A program made the position numbers and the translations under genes. The notes under the pieces are model-generated. The model saw only the letters and a program-made list of their open reading frames with translations, had not been told where the DNA came from and ran no database searches. Positions 36,804 through 46,953 of a stretch of DNA of 64,000 nucleotides are shown piece by piece. Each line of letters starts with the position of its first letter. Position 1 is the stretch's first letter. The stretch comes from Nocardioides agri (GTDB lineage: Bacteria; Actinomycetota; Actinomycetes; Propionibacteriales; Nocardioidaceae), in NCBI RefSeq assembly GCF_013778305.1, contig NZ_JACEIC010000002.1:3125669-3189668 (forward strand). Reading direction: 5' to 3'.

Positions 36804-37922
36804 CTACTCGGACATCACGTACTCGGCGGCGAGCTCCGGGTCGAGCCCGGAGCTCCGGCCGGCCAGCGCCTCCGAGCCGCCGTCGACGTCGAACCTCGTG
36901 AGCGTCCAGTCGCTGGTCTGCCAGTTGGCCAGGCCGGCCAGGACGTGACCGGGGTCCGACCAACCGAACCGGCTGACCGCCGTGGTGGCGCCGCCGGGGT
37001 CGAGCGTGGCGACGCGCTCGAGGTCGAGGTCGACGATGCTGACGTCGCCCACCATGTTGTTCTCGAAGAAGCCGCTCAGCAGCAGCCTGCCGTCCGGCGA
37101 GAAGCCGAGCGGGTAGACGTCGCAGCTGCGTGTGACGATCTTCCGCGCCTCGGGGTCGTAGAGGCCGGTACATCCGTACTGCTGGGTCTCGTCCGGCAGC
37201 GTGGTCACCGCCCACAGCGCACCGTCGGGGCTCACATCGACCACCCGGAAGGGCTCCGGGGTGGCGAGCTCCGTGTAGCCGTCCGTCGTGAGCGTGCCCG
37301 TGGTCGTGGTGCCGTCGCCGACGAGCAGGTGATCGGCGTCCAGGACCGCGTCGATGACGCCGGCGGCCTCGCCGGGCATCGGGATGCCGTCCAGGACCAC
37401 GGGCTCGGCGACCCCGCTCGCCAGCACCTGGACCCGCAGGTCCTCGCCGACCCAGGCGACGGCGTCGTCCGCCGCGCTCATCGTGATCGAGGCGTACGCC
37501 GAGGGGTAGCTCGCCTGGACGGCGCCGTCGGGGCCGAAGACGCGGATGGTGGCGGAGTCCGTGAGGGTCGCCACGATGCGCCCGTCGGTGAGGACGCCGA
37601 GCTCGCTCACGTCGGCGTTGTCGACCGGCAGGTCGATGGTCTCGCCGTCGGGCAGCGTGAGGACGCGTTCGTGGAGCACCGACGTCCCGGGTGCGACCGG
37701 CGGTGCGGGGGCGGGGTCGGGCGCCGACTGGTCGGTCCCGCCGGTGAGCGCGAACGGGGCGACGACGACGGCGACCACCGCTGCGACCGCGGCCGCGGTG
37801 GCGACGCGTCGCCGCCGCCGGATCCGTACGGCGCGGCCGCGCACCGTCTCGAACGTGAGCGGCACACCGTGCACGTCGTCGGCCCGGCGCTCCAGCTCCC
37901 GGACGAAGGTCTCCTCGGTCAT
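36804..37922 (-). CDS. Membrane-anchored beta-propeller-like protein, partner of SigE-type sigma factor
   Basis: 372 residues. A cytoplasmic N-terminus of about 45 residues ends in an Arg cluster, followed by one membrane segment (about 49-66) and an extracytoplasmic domain with WD40/TolB-like repeats (LGFSPDGRLLLSG, VVDVSPDGALWAV). It overlaps the sigma gene by 4 bp (ATGA), as anti-sigma genes do. However, the N-terminus has no HxxxCxxC zinc motif, so an anti-sigma role is an inference from position and topology only. GGAGGA ahead of the ATG. Confidence 0.75.
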   Translation of the reverse strand: MTEETFVRELERRADDVHGVPLTFETVRGRAVRIRRRRRVATAAAVAAVVAVVVAPFALTGGTDQSAPDPAPAPPVAPGTSVLHERVLTLPDGETIDLPVDNADVSELGVLTDGRIVATLTDSATIRVFGPDGAVQASYPSAYASITMSAADDAVAWVGEDLRVQVLASGVAEPVVLDGIPMPGEAAGVIDAVLDADHLLVGDGTTTTGTLTTDGYTELATPEPFRVVDVSPDGALWAVTTLPDETQQYGCTGLYDPEARKIVTRSCDVYPLGFSPDGRLLLSGFFENNMVGDVSIVDLDLERVATLDPGGATTAVSRFGWSDPGHVLAGLANWQTSDWTLTRFDVDGGSEALAGRSSGLDPELAAEYVMSE

Positions 37923-38413
37923 CGCTCCTCCTCCCCGATCCGCGTGCGCAGCTGCGCGATCGCCCGGCTGCACTGGGACTTCACGGTCCCGACCGAGATG
38001 CCGAGCACCTCGGCGGTCTCGGCCTCCGTCAGCTGCTCGTAGTAGCGCAGCACGACCACCGCCCGAGCCCGGCGCGGCAGGGTCTGCACGACCCGCCACA
38101 CCTCGGCGCCGACCCCCTCGTCGTACACGTCGTGCACGGGTACGGCGTCCGGCACGCGGTCGGTCGCCACCTCCCGCCGCCGCCAGCCGCCCCGCCATCG
38201 CGAGCTGTTCTCGTTGACCATGATCCGGCGCACGTAGGCGTCCACCGACTCCCGGTCGCGAACCCGGTCCCAGGCGAGGTAGAGCTTCGCCAGGGACGTC
38301 TGCAGCAGGTCCTCGGCCTGGTGCTGGTCGCCGGTGAGCAGGTAGGCCGTGCGCAGCAGCCGCGCCTGGCGCGCCTGGAGGTACGCCGTGAACTCGGCGT
38401 CGCGGTCGGTCAT
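37919..38413 (-). CDS. SigE-family ECF-type RNA polymerase sigma factor
   Basis: 164 residues. Region 2 ([38 protein letters not shown]) and region 4 ([39 protein letters not shown]) are clear, with no C-terminal extension. The SigE family is greatly expanded in actinobacteria. ATG at 38413 gives the usual family length; an upstream in-frame start would add sequence with no homology. First of three such sigma/membrane pairs in the window. Confidence 0.9.
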   Translation of the reverse strand: MTDRDAEFTAYLQARQARLLRTAYLLTGDQHQAEDLLQTSLAKLYLAWDRVRDRESVDAYVRRIMVNENSSRWRGGWRRREVATDRVPDAVPVHDVYDEGVGAEVWRVVQTLPRRARAVVVLRYYEQLTEAETAEVLGISVGTVKSQCSRAIAQLRTRIGEEER

Positions 38414-38473
38414 GACCGGCTCAGTCTGCTCGATGGCCTGCACACTCCCCAGACGCGGCCCCGGGCGGCATGG

Positions 38474-38501
38474 TTGCAATTCTCGGCCGATCCGGTTGGC
38501 T
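38474..38501 (+). promoter_or_regulatory. Promoter of mycothiol-dependent dehydrogenase
   Basis: TTGCAA (38474-38479), 16 bp, TTGGCT (38496-38501), then 6 bases to the ATG. One of the few places where both -35 and -10 can be proposed. Confidence 0.55.
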
Positions 38502-38507
38502 GGGCGC

Positions 38508-39605
38508 ATGCATCAGGTGAAGGGCGTCGTCGCCCGTGCGAAGGGTCAGCCGGTCGAGCTCGTGACCATCAACGTCCCGGACCCGGGACCGGGGGAGGCC
38601 CTGGTGCAGGTGCAGGCCTGCGGTGTCTGCCACACCGACCTGCACTACCGCGAGGGCGGCATCAACGACGACTTCCCGTTCCTGCTCGGCCACGAGGCCG
38701 CGGGCGTGGTCGAGGCCGTCGGGCCGGACGTCACCGGCGTCGCGCCGGGCGACTTCGTGGTCCTCAACTGGCGCGCGGTCTGCGGCGACTGCCGGGCGTG
38801 CAACCGCGGTGAGCCGTGGTACTGCTTCGCCACCCACAACGCCACCCAGAGGATGACGCTCGCCGAGGGCCCCGACGCCGGCACCGAGCTCTCGCCGGCC
38901 CTCGGGATCGGCGCCTTCGCGGAGAAGACGCTGGTCGCCGCCGGCCAGTGCACGAAGGTCGACCCGGCGGCCCGTCCTGCCGCCGTCGGCCTGCTCGGCT
39001 GCGGGGTGATGGCCGGCATCGGCGCCGCGATCAACACGGGCGCGGTCACCCGCGGCAGGTCCGTCGCCGTCATCGGCTGCGGTGGCGTCGGCGTGGCCGC
39101 GATCGCCGGCTCCGCGCTCGCAGGTGCCAGCCCGATCATCGCGGTCGACATCGACGCCAAGAAGCTCGCGAAGGCCAAGGAGATGGGCGCCACCCACACC
39201 GTCGACTCCAGCAGCGCTGACCCGGTGGCCGCGATCCAGGAGCTGACGGGTGGGTTCGGGGCCGACGTCGTCATCGAGGCCGTCGGCCGCCCGGAGACCT
39301 GGAAGCAGGCGTTCTACGCCCGCGACCTCGCCGGCACGGTCGTGCTGGTCGGTGTGCCCACGCCCGACATGTTGGTGCCGGACCTGCCGCTCATCGACGT
39401 GTTCGGTCGCGGCGGGTCGCTGAAGTCGAGCTGGTACGGCGACTGCCTGCCCTCGCGCGACTTCCCGATGCTCGTCGACCTCTACCAGCAGGGCCGGCTC
39501 GACCTCGACGCGTTCGTCACCGAGGAGATCGGCATCGGCGACATCGAGGCAGCCTTCGAGAAGATGCACCACGGCGACGTCCTGCGCAGCGTGGTGATCC
39601 TCTGA
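38508..39605 (+). CDS. S-(hydroxymethyl)mycothiol dehydrogenase
   Basis: 365 residues; zinc-dependent alcohol dehydrogenase. Catalytic zinc ligands Cys38 (ACGVCH) and His62-Glu63 (GHE); structural zinc ligands Cys92, 95, 98 and 106; NAD motif GCGGVGVAA. The extended sequence ([43 protein letters not shown]) fits MscR/AdhE2, which oxidises the formaldehyde-mycothiol adduct and reduces S-nitrosomycothiol. Followed with a 1-bp overlap by an MBL hydrolase, the same order as in mycobacteria. Confidence 0.9.
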   Translation: MHQVKGVVARAKGQPVELVTINVPDPGPGEALVQVQACGVCHTDLHYREGGINDDFPFLLGHEAAGVVEAVGPDVTGVAPGDFVVLNWRAVCGDCRACNRGEPWYCFATHNATQRMTLAEGPDAGTELSPALGIGAFAEKTLVAAGQCTKVDPAARPAAVGLLGCGVMAGIGAAINTGAVTRGRSVAVIGCGGVGVAAIAGSALAGASPIIAVDIDAKKLAKAKEMGATHTVDSSSADPVAAIQELTGGFGADVVIEAVGRPETWKQAFYARDLAGTVVLVGVPTPDMLVPDLPLIDVFGRGGSLKSSWYGDCLPSRDFPMLVDLYQQGRLDLDAFVTEEIGIGDIEAAFEKMHHGDVLRSVVIL

Positions 39606-40213
39606 TGGCCACGCGCGTGGACCACGCGGTCTCCTCCGGCACGTTCAGCCTCGACGGCGAGACCTTCGAGGTCGACAACAACATCTGGGTGGTCGGCGAC
39701 GACACCGAGTGCGTGGTGATCGACGCGCCGCACAGCGTCGACGACATCCTCGCCGTCGTGGGGGATCGCACGGTCAAGGCGATCGTCTGCACCCACGCGC
39801 ACGACGACCACGTGCGCGTCGCGCCCGCGCTGCGGGAGGCGGTGGTCGCGCCGATCATGCTGCACCCCGCGGACAAGCCGCTGTGGGACCTGACCCACAC
39901 CGACCACCTCTGGGACCTCGACCTCGCCGACGGCGTACGCATCGAGGTCGGGGGTACGACGCTCGAGGTGCTGCACACGCCCGGTCACGCCCCGGGTGCC
40001 GTCTGCCTCTACGCGGCGGACCTCGGGTGCGTCTTCACCGGCGACACGCTCTTCCAGGGCGGTCCCGGCGCGACCGGCCGGTCCTACTCCGACGCGGACG
40101 TCATCCGCGAGTCGATCCGGGCGCGGCTGCTCGCCCTCCCGGACGACACCGTCGTGCACACCGGGCACGGCGCGGATACCACGATCGCCGCTGAACGGGC
40201 CGGGCTGAGCTGA
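39605..40213 (+). CDS. MBL-fold hydrolase, partner of mycothiol-dependent dehydrogenase
   Basis: 202 residues. Metallo-beta-lactamase fold with CTHAHDDHVR (HxHxDH metal site), HTPGHAPGAVCLY, FTGDTLF and HTGHG. By position it should hydrolyse the S-formylmycothiol product of the dehydrogenase, releasing formate and mycothiol; this is inference from the conserved pairing. TGATG junction with the upstream gene gives coupled translation. Confidence 0.88.
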   Translation: MATRVDHAVSSGTFSLDGETFEVDNNIWVVGDDTECVVIDAPHSVDDILAVVGDRTVKAIVCTHAHDDHVRVAPALREAVVAPIMLHPADKPLWDLTHTDHLWDLDLADGVRIEVGGTTLEVLHTPGHAPGAVCLYAADLGCVFTGDTLFQGGPGATGRSYSDADVIRESIRARLLALPDDTVVHTGHGADTTIAAERAGLS

Positions 40214-40216
40214 TCG

Positions 40217-40230
40217 GGGACTTTGGTCCC
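40217..40230. promoter_or_regulatory. DosR-like palindrome, first paralogue
   Basis: GGGACTTTGGTCCC differs at one position from the core GGGACTWWAGTCCC of the DosR/DevR box. It lies 99 bp before the first small membrane protein gene. Confidence 0.55.
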
Positions 40231-40328
40231 CCGAGGGCACCTCTTCGGACCCTGATGGACGCAAGTCGCTCGCCCTACCTTTGAAAGGTGCGAGGACAAC
40301 GGTGTCCTCGCGGGAAGCGAGAGGCATC

Positions 40329-40937
40329 ATGCGTTCGGCGTTCGACAAGCTCATCTCTTGGACCGGTATTGCCCTGGCAGGCGTTCTGCTGCTGGCCGGC
40401 GGTCTCCTGACCTGGGCCAACAACTTCATTGACGACCAGGTCCACGAGCAGCTCTCGAGCCAGGCGATCACGATGCCCGAGGGCGAGGCGCTCGCGTCGC
40501 TGCCCAAGGCGGACGCCGAGGCCCTGAAGCCGTTCGCCGGCAGCCAGCTCGACTCCGGCCCGGAGGCCAAGGCGTACGCGAACCACTACATCGCGGCGCA
40601 CATGGACGCCATGTCCGGCGGCAAGACCTACAACGAGGTCAGCGGCGAGTACCTCCAGATGTCCGACGAGGAGAAGGCGTCCGAGGAGGGCCAGGCCGCG
40701 GCCGGCCTGCGCCAGTCGATGTTCATGGGCAACACGCTGCGCGGCCTGCTGCTCTACGGCTACGCGTTCGCCACGATCGGCACCATCGCCGGCATGGCCG
40801 CGTGGGTCGCCTTCGGCGGCGCGACGCTGATGATCATCCTCGTCGCCCTCGGCATGCGGCACTCCAAGAAGGCGAAGGCCCAGGAGGCCGTCTCGGCCCC
40901 GGCCGCGGCGAAGCCCTCAGGGCTGGTCACCGCCTGA
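40329..40937 (+). CDS. Two-TM membrane protein, paralogue 1 (function unknown)
   Basis: 202 residues. TM1 at about residues 12-31 (RSAFDKLISWTG precedes it), an extracytoplasmic domain of about 110 residues rich in Glu/Ala/Lys (about 32-142), then two closely spaced hydrophobic stretches (about 144-160 and 163-180), ending in a Lys/Ala tail. Sequences like this have been labelled 'aromatic ring-opening dioxygenase LigA' in databases; nothing here supports that name. About 70% identical over most of its length to the next gene. DosR-like box upstream, strong terminator downstream. Confidence 0.8.
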   Translation: MRSAFDKLISWTGIALAGVLLLAGGLLTWANNFIDDQVHEQLSSQAITMPEGEALASLPKADAEALKPFAGSQLDSGPEAKAYANHYIAAHMDAMSGGKTYNEVSGEYLQMSDEEKASEEGQAAAGLRQSMFMGNTLRGLLLYGYAFATIGTIAGMAAWVAFGGATLMIILVALGMRHSKKAKAQEAVSAPAAAKPSGLVTA

Positions 40938-40950
40938 CCGTCGTACCGAA

Positions 40951-40998
40951 CCGCCAGAGGCGGCAGCTCTCCGGAGCTGCCGCCTCTGCGGCATTTTC
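40951..40998 (+). terminator. Rho-independent-type terminator
   Basis: AGAGGCGGCAGCTC pairs with GAGCTGCCGCCTCT around a TCCG tetraloop; CCGC/GCGG extends it past a bulge, and TTTT follows at 40994-40997. One of the few hairpins here with a T-run. Confidence 0.85.
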
Positions 40999-41012
40999 CG
41001 CGCTCGGCGCCT

Positions 41013-41028
41013 CGGGACCTAGGTCCCG
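41013..41028. promoter_or_regulatory. DosR-like palindrome, second paralogue
   Basis: CGGGACCTAGGTCCCG is a perfect 16-bp palindrome differing from the DosR core at two symmetric positions. It lies 104 bp before its gene, nearly the same distance as in the first paralogue. Confidence 0.5.
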
Positions 41029-41132
41029 CTGAGGCCCGTCTTCAGGCCCTGCCCAGGGTTCTCAGCGATTTCTAACGTTGTGGGTGGAGCGAGGACGAAC
41101 AAGGGATCCCCGCCGGAAGAGGGAGGCGCACC

Positions 41133-41729
41133 ATGCGCTCGGCATTCGACAAGCTCATCTCCTGGACCGGACTGGCACTAGCGGCGGTGCTGCTCATCGC
41201 CGGCGGTCTGCTGACCTGGGCCAACACGTTCATCAACGACCAGGTGGTCGACCAGCTCAGCCAGCAGAACATCACGATGCCCGAGGGCGACGCCCTGGCG
41301 TCCCTCCCCGAGGCCGACGCGAAGGCGCTCGAGCCCTACGCCGGCAGCCCCATGGACACCGGTGCCGAGGCCAAGGCGTACGCCGACCACTACATCCTCG
41401 TCCACATGAACGAGGCCAGTGACGGGCAGACCTACTCCGAGGTCAGCGGCCAGTATGTTGCGATGACCGACGAGCAGAAGGCGTCGGAAGAGGGCCAGGC
41501 GCTCGCCGGCCTGCGGCAGACGCTCTTCATGGGCAGCACGCTGCGCGGCCTGCTCCTCTACGGCTACGCGTTCGCCACGATCGGCACCATCGCCGGCATC
41601 GCCGCGATCGTCTCCTTCGCCGGAGCAGCCGTCCTGCTGGTCCTCTTCAGCCTCGGCCTGTGGCACGCCCACCGCGCCAAGGTCACCGAGGCCGGCACCG
41701 CACCCCGAGCGGTCCCGCAGCACGCGTGA
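41133..41729 (+). CDS. Two-TM membrane protein, paralogue 2 (function unknown)
   Basis: 198 residues, same layout as the preceding gene: identical N-terminal RSAFDKLISWTG, TM1, an acidic extracytoplasmic domain (MPEGDALASLPEADAKALEPYAGS), LRGLLLYGYAFATIGTIAG membrane hairpin, and a shorter basic tail. GGGAGG upstream of the ATG. The duplicated gene plus a similarly placed palindrome argues that promoter and gene were duplicated together. No enzymatic motif. Confidence 0.8.
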   Translation: MRSAFDKLISWTGLALAAVLLIAGGLLTWANTFINDQVVDQLSQQNITMPEGDALASLPEADAKALEPYAGSPMDTGAEAKAYADHYILVHMNEASDGQTYSEVSGQYVAMTDEQKASEEGQALAGLRQTLFMGSTLRGLLLYGYAFATIGTIAGIAAIVSFAGAAVLLVLFSLGLWHAHRAKVTEAGTAPRAVPQHA

Positions 41730-41749
41730 CCTGAGGGGCGGTCAGCCAG

Positions 41750-41776
41750 AACCCGCACGGCGTGCCGTGCGGGTTT
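41750..41776. terminator. Bidirectional terminator
   Basis: AACCCGCACGGC (41750-41761) pairs with GCCGTGCGGGTT (41764-41775); the T-run is short. It lies between the second paralogue and the convergent methyltransferase gene; outer AGGGGC/GCCCCT could extend it. Confidence 0.75.
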
Positions 41777-41785
41777 CGGCGGCCC

Positions 41786-42952
41786 CTAGAACGGCCGGAC
41801 CAGCAGCGCGATCCCGTGGCCCCCGGCCCGCGTGAGGACGACTGTCGCCTCCCCGTCCCCGCGCAGGTCGAGCCGCTTGCGCAGCTGGTCCGGCACCACG
41901 TCCACGCCCCGCTTCTTGATCGTCAGCCGCCCGATGCCGCGCTCGCGGAGGGCGGCCTTCAGCTGCTTCTCCCGGTAGGGCAGCTCCTCGAGCACCTGGT
42001 AGCCGCGTGCGAACGGCGTGCGGTACGACGCGTCCGAGGTGACGTAGGCGATGTGCTCGTCCACCAGCCCGCCGTCGACCCCCGCCGCGACGGCCGTCAC
42101 CAGTCCGGCGCGGATCACCGCGCCGTCCGGCTCGTAGAGGAACTCGCCGACCGCGCGGACCGGGGCGCCCGGGTCGTCCTCCTCGGTCAACGTCGCGAGC
42201 CCGCCGTCCCCGATGACCGTCGCCCGGCGCGCGGTCGTGGCGAGGCGGCCCGACCACAGCGCGGCCTCCTTCACCTCGCCCCGGTCGCTCACCCACTCCG
42301 CCTCGACGCCGGCCGGCACCAGGTCGTGGGGGATGCCCGGGGCGACCTTCACGCACGCGTCGCGTCGCAGCAGCGCCTCGACGAAGCTCCACGGCGGGGT
42401 CCAGTCGTCGACGTCGAACGAGCGTCCGCGCGCGCCGCGCCGCGCGGGGTCGGCGTACGCGACGTCGAACGGCGAGGTGTCGATCGCCGTCGCGTCGGCG
42501 ACCTGCACCGCGCCGGCCAGGCCGAGGGCGTCGAGGTTGGCGCGGGCGACCTCCACCCGCACCGGGTCGAGGTCGACGCCCGCGCAGACCAGCCCGGCGC
42601 GGGACGCGGCGATCAGGTCGCCGCCGACGCCGCAGCCCAGGTCGACGACCGTCTGCGCCGAGGACGCGACCAGCCTGGCGGCGCGGTGGTCGGCCACCCT
42701 GAGCCGGGTCGCCTGCTCCAGCCCGTCGGGGGTGAAGTACATCCGGTCGGCCAGGTCGCCGAACTTCGCGCGGCCGCGCACCCGCAGCGTGGCCTGGGTC
42801 ATCGCGACCGCGACGTGCGCCGGCTCGGCCGTACGCCGGAGCCGGGTCTGGGTCGCCAGCGAGTCGTCGCCGGCCTCGACGGCCTGGACGGCCGCCGCGA
42901 GCAGCGCCTGCCCGTCGTCGGTCAGCAGCCACCGGAACGCGTCGAGGTCCAT
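41786..42952 (-). CDS. Class I SAM-dependent methyltransferase with THUMP-like C-terminus
   Basis: 388 residues. SAM-binding motif I VVDLGCGVGGDLIAA lies near residues 103-117, motif II GVDLDPVRVEVARANL and a YADPARRGARG motif follow. That last motif resembles the (D/N)PP-type site of nucleic-acid methyltransferases. The C-terminal about 130 residues (GRLTIKKRGVDVVPDQLRKRL) look like the THUMP-like RNA-binding domain found after this methyltransferase. Likely an RNA base methyltransferase; substrate unknown. Divergent from groES, with the CIRCE elements between. Confidence 0.82.
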   Translation of the reverse strand: MDLDAFRWLLTDDGQALLAAAVQAVEAGDDSLATQTRLRRTAEPAHVAVAMTQATLRVRGRAKFGDLADRMYFTPDGLEQATRLRVADHRAARLVASSAQTVVDLGCGVGGDLIAASRAGLVCAGVDLDPVRVEVARANLDALGLAGAVQVADATAIDTSPFDVAYADPARRGARGRSFDVDDWTPPWSFVEALLRRDACVKVAPGIPHDLVPAGVEAEWVSDRGEVKEAALWSGRLATTARRATVIGDGGLATLTEEDDPGAPVRAVGEFLYEPDGAVIRAGLVTAVAAGVDGGLVDEHIAYVTSDASYRTPFARGYQVLEELPYREKQLKAALRERGIGRLTIKKRGVDVVPDQLRKRLDLRGDGEATVVLTRAGGHGIALLVRPF

Positions 42953-42980
42953 CGGATGATCCTGTCAGGACGGGGTCCCT

Positions 42981-43007
42981 CTGGCACTCAGTCGGCGAGA
43001 GTGCTAG
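42981..43007. promoter_or_regulatory. CIRCE element 1 (HrcA operator)
   Basis: CTGGCACTC, 9 bases, GAGTGCTAG: seven of nine and eight of nine matches to the CIRCE arms TTAGCACTC/GAGTGCTAA. HrcA binding here would repress groES-groEL and possibly the divergent methyltransferase. Confidence 0.85.
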
Positions 43008-43015
43008 TTTCTGAC

Positions 43016-43042
43016 CTGGCACTCTCCCTCGGAGTGTGCCAG
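43016..43042. promoter_or_regulatory. CIRCE element 2 (HrcA operator)
   Basis: CTGGCACTC, 9 bases, GTGTGCCAG; arms pair at eight of nine positions. It lies 35 bp downstream of the first element, about 3.3 helical turns. Confidence 0.75.
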
Positions 43043-43142
43043 CGCCTGTGACCCGGTGCGACCCCCGCGACGGCGTACCGAATCCCAGGCACCAGACGTT
43101 GCATCACCCACCATCGAAGTGCCAGAAAGTGGAGGTCGACAC

Positions 43143-43436
43143 GTGTCGGTCAACATCAAGCCCCTCGAGGACCGGATCGTCGTCAAGCCGCTCGACGCCG
43201 AGCAGACCACGGCCTCGGGCCTGGTCATCCCGGACACCGCCAAGGAGAAGCCCCAGGAGGGCGAGGTCCTGGCGATCGGTCCCGGCCGGATCGACGACAA
43301 CGGCAACCGCGTCCCGCTCGACGTGAACGTCGGCGACAAGGTCATCTACAGCAAGTACGGCGGCACCGAGGTCAAGTACGCCGGCGAGGAGTACCTCATC
43401 CTCTCCGCGCGCGACGTCCTCGCGGTCGTTTCCTGA
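43143..43436 (+). CDS. groES: Co-chaperonin GroES
   Basis: 97 residues, standard length. [16 protein letters not shown] at the start, a mobile loop (about 17-34, [15 protein letters not shown]) and [10 protein letters not shown] near residue 64. It caps GroEL to close the folding chamber. GTG with GGAGG 7 bases upstream, beginning after a leader of about 100 bases that holds two CIRCE elements. Confidence 0.98.
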   Translation: MSVNIKPLEDRIVVKPLDAEQTTASGLVIPDTAKEKPQEGEVLAIGPGRIDDNGNRVPLDVNVGDKVIYSKYGGTEVKYAGEEYLILSARDVLAVVS

Positions 43437-43445
43437 AGTTCCTGA

Positions 43446-43497
43446 CGGGTCGTCCGCCTCACCGCTGTCTCTGACTGCGCCTGAGGCGGGCGACCCG
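43446..43497 (+). terminator. Intercistronic groES-groEL hairpin
   Basis: Arms 43446-43461 and 43482-43497 pair at 15 of 16 positions (the exception is a G-T). Lying inside the operon, it may attenuate read-through or serve as a processing site that sets the groES:groEL ratio. Confidence 0.6.
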
Positions 43498-43512
43498 CTC
43501 TCGTTTCACTGA

Positions 43513-45150
<1,638 letters not shown>

Positions 45151-45155
45151 TCCAC

Positions 45156-45208
45156 CGCCGAGTCGGCGCGTCCTGCCCAGCAACCGGGCACGACGCGCCG
45201 ACTCGGCG
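45156..45208. terminator. Long bidirectional hairpin after groEL
   Basis: 45156-45172 pairs perfectly over 17 bp with 45192-45208, and TGCCC/GGGCA adds an inner stem. A third copy of the arm (CGCCGAGTCGGCG, 45228-45240) follows directly and could pair with the middle arm instead, giving two alternative hairpins. Confidence 0.8.
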
Positions 45209-45240
45209 CATTTCGGCGGGCACAACGCGCCGAGTCGGCG

Positions 45241-46401
45241 TCAGTCGAGCAGGCGGCCCACCCACTGCGTGGCGCCGTGCCCGTCGTTGGTCGCGCCGTC
45301 CCAGATGAGGTAGTCACCCGGGATTGGCCCGGCCGTCGGGAAGCCCGAGGGGCCGGGGCCGATCCGCACCAGCGCGCCGGAGCCGAAGAGGTAAGCGTAG
45401 GTGCCGGCCGTCTCGCCGGCGTACGCGTCCAGGACCAGGCCCGCGTCGGTGCTGTCGACGACCGCGAGGCTCTCGCCGCGGATGTCGACCAGCGGGTCGC
45501 CGCTGGGTGTCACGACCCGCACGCCCGCGCCGTCGCCGTACGACGCGGCGCAGACCGGGCCGTAGGCGAGGTACTCCGCGACCTGGCCCGACCCGGCCAG
45601 GTCGCAGCGGGGGCCGGGTGTTGCACGGGGGTCGACCGCGCTGCGCTCGAGCCGGATGTCGGCGGGGTCGTCGAGCGAGCCGGACCAGAGGTCGAACACG
45701 TGCCAGTCGGCGTCCTCGGGCAGCGTCACCCAGATGCGCTCGCCGTCGTCGGCGCCCATCTCTCCGTAGCCGGGGCGGGACGACGTCGTGCCGGCGTCGA
45801 GCCCGGGCCAGGTGATCTCCGACCAGGTGCGGGTGGCGCGGTCGAAGACGGTCGCGCCGATCGCGCCGTCGGGCGTCGCGGTCTGGAAGACCAGCCGCTC
45901 GGTGCCGGCGAAGAGGAGGTGCTCGACCTGGTGCACGCCGGGCAGCCAGTCCTTCTCGCCGGTCGCGGGGTCGAGGAGCGCGACCCGGGTGGTGTTGCGG
46001 GTGGTGTGCGGGCCGTCGGTGTAGACGACCAGCCCGTCGTCGGTGACGCCCGCGAAGATCGCCCCGTTGCCCCGGTCGAGGTCCTCGTTGGTGTGCGTGG
46101 CCAGCACCTCGAGGTCCCGGCCCTCCACCGCGGGCCGCGCGTCGGCGAGCGCGAGGACCGGCCCGGTCGACTCCTTGTCGTGGTCGGCCACGGCGCCGTC
46201 GTCGACACCGGGTCCGACCCCGCCGGACACCAGGCCGGCGACGAGCGCGGTCACCGCGACCGCGCCGACCCCCACGGCGATCGTCGTACGGCGGCGGCGC
46301 ACCCGGCGGCGGCCGGTTCCGATCACCGCGTCGACGTCGAGATGGTCGGGCGGCGGCGAGGCGACGGTGTCGCGGAGCAGCTCCTGGAGCTCGGTCACCA
46401 T
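45241..46401 (-). CDS. Membrane-anchored extracytoplasmic protein, partner of second SigE-type sigma factor
   Basis: 386 residues. Cytoplasmic N-terminus (TELQELLRDTVASPPPDHLDVDAV) ending in an Arg-rich patch, one membrane segment (about 53-72), and an extracytoplasmic region with propeller-like strands (VALLDPATGEKDWLPG, VFDRATRTWSEI). Overlaps the sigma gene by 7 bp from ATG, or by 4 bp if the next codon, GTG, is used. No zinc anti-sigma motif. Same design as the genes at 36.8 and 54.1 kb, with little sequence similarity outside the N-terminus. Function inferred from position only. Confidence 0.72.
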   Translation of the reverse strand: MVTELQELLRDTVASPPPDHLDVDAVIGTGRRRVRRRRTTIAVGVGAVAVTALVAGLVSGGVGPGVDDGAVADHDKESTGPVLALADARPAVEGRDLEVLATHTNEDLDRGNGAIFAGVTDDGLVVYTDGPHTTRNTTRVALLDPATGEKDWLPGVHQVEHLLFAGTERLVFQTATPDGAIGATVFDRATRTWSEITWPGLDAGTTSSRPGYGEMGADDGERIWVTLPEDADWHVFDLWSGSLDDPADIRLERSAVDPRATPGPRCDLAGSGQVAEYLAYGPVCAASYGDGAGVRVVTPSGDPLVDIRGESLAVVDSTDAGLVLDAYAGETAGTYAYLFGSGALVRIGPGPSGFPTAGPIPGDYLIWDGATNDGHGATQWVGRLLD

Positions 46402-46937
46402 GGCAGGTTCTCCCTTCCGGCCACGACCAGCTCGTCGTGGGACGCGTCGTCGAGCATCGACCGCAGCGAGGCGAGCGCGCGCGAGGTCTGGCTCTTGACG
46501 GTGCCCTCGCTGCACCTCAGGACGTGGGCGGTCTCCCGGACGTCGAGCTCCTCGAAGTACCGCAGCACCACGCAGGCGCGCTGCCGTCCGGGCAGCCGCG
46601 CCAGCGCCGCCATCAGGGCGGCGCGGTCGACGACGCTCGCCGCGACGTCCTCACCGGAGGCCTGATCCGGATGCTCCGCCGCCGGCCGCTCGGTGCTCGA
46701 CCGCTTGCGGCTGGCGTCGAGGAACGCGCTCACGACCGCCTTGCGTGCGTAGGCGAGCTCGCCGCCGTTGCGGACCAGCCGCGGCCAGGCCACGTAGGTC
46801 CGGATCAGCCCCTCCTGGACGTGGTCCGACGCCCGGTCCCAGTCACCGCACAGGAGGTAGGCCGTGCTGCGCAGCCGGGCCCGGCCGGCGGTCGCGAACT
46901 CCGCGAACTCCGCGTCGTCCGTTGCGTCTCGTCCCAT
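46395..46937 (-). CDS. SigE-family ECF-type sigma factor (second)
   Basis: 180 residues. Region 2 (EFAEFATAGRARLRSTAYLLCGDWDRASDHVQEGLIRTYVAW) and region 4 (LPGRQRACVVLRYFEELDVRETAHVLRCSEGTVKSQTSRAL) are clear, plus a short C-terminal tail. ATG at 46937, preceded by GGGAAG, is the first start consistent with family length. Paired with the overlapping membrane gene. Confidence 0.88.
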   Translation of the reverse strand: MGRDATDDAEFAEFATAGRARLRSTAYLLCGDWDRASDHVQEGLIRTYVAWPRLVRNGGELAYARKAVVSAFLDASRKRSSTERPAAEHPDQASGEDVAASVVDRAALMAALARLPGRQRACVVLRYFEELDVRETAHVLRCSEGTVKSQTSRALASLRSMLDDASHDELVVAGRENLPW

Positions 46938-46953
46938 GTCTTCCCAAACGGGG

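Noticed and set aside
40329-41729. Aromatic ring-opening dioxygenase (LigA) annotation
   Set aside because: Both proteins are membrane-anchored, have no metal-binding motif and no similarity in design to extradiol dioxygenases.
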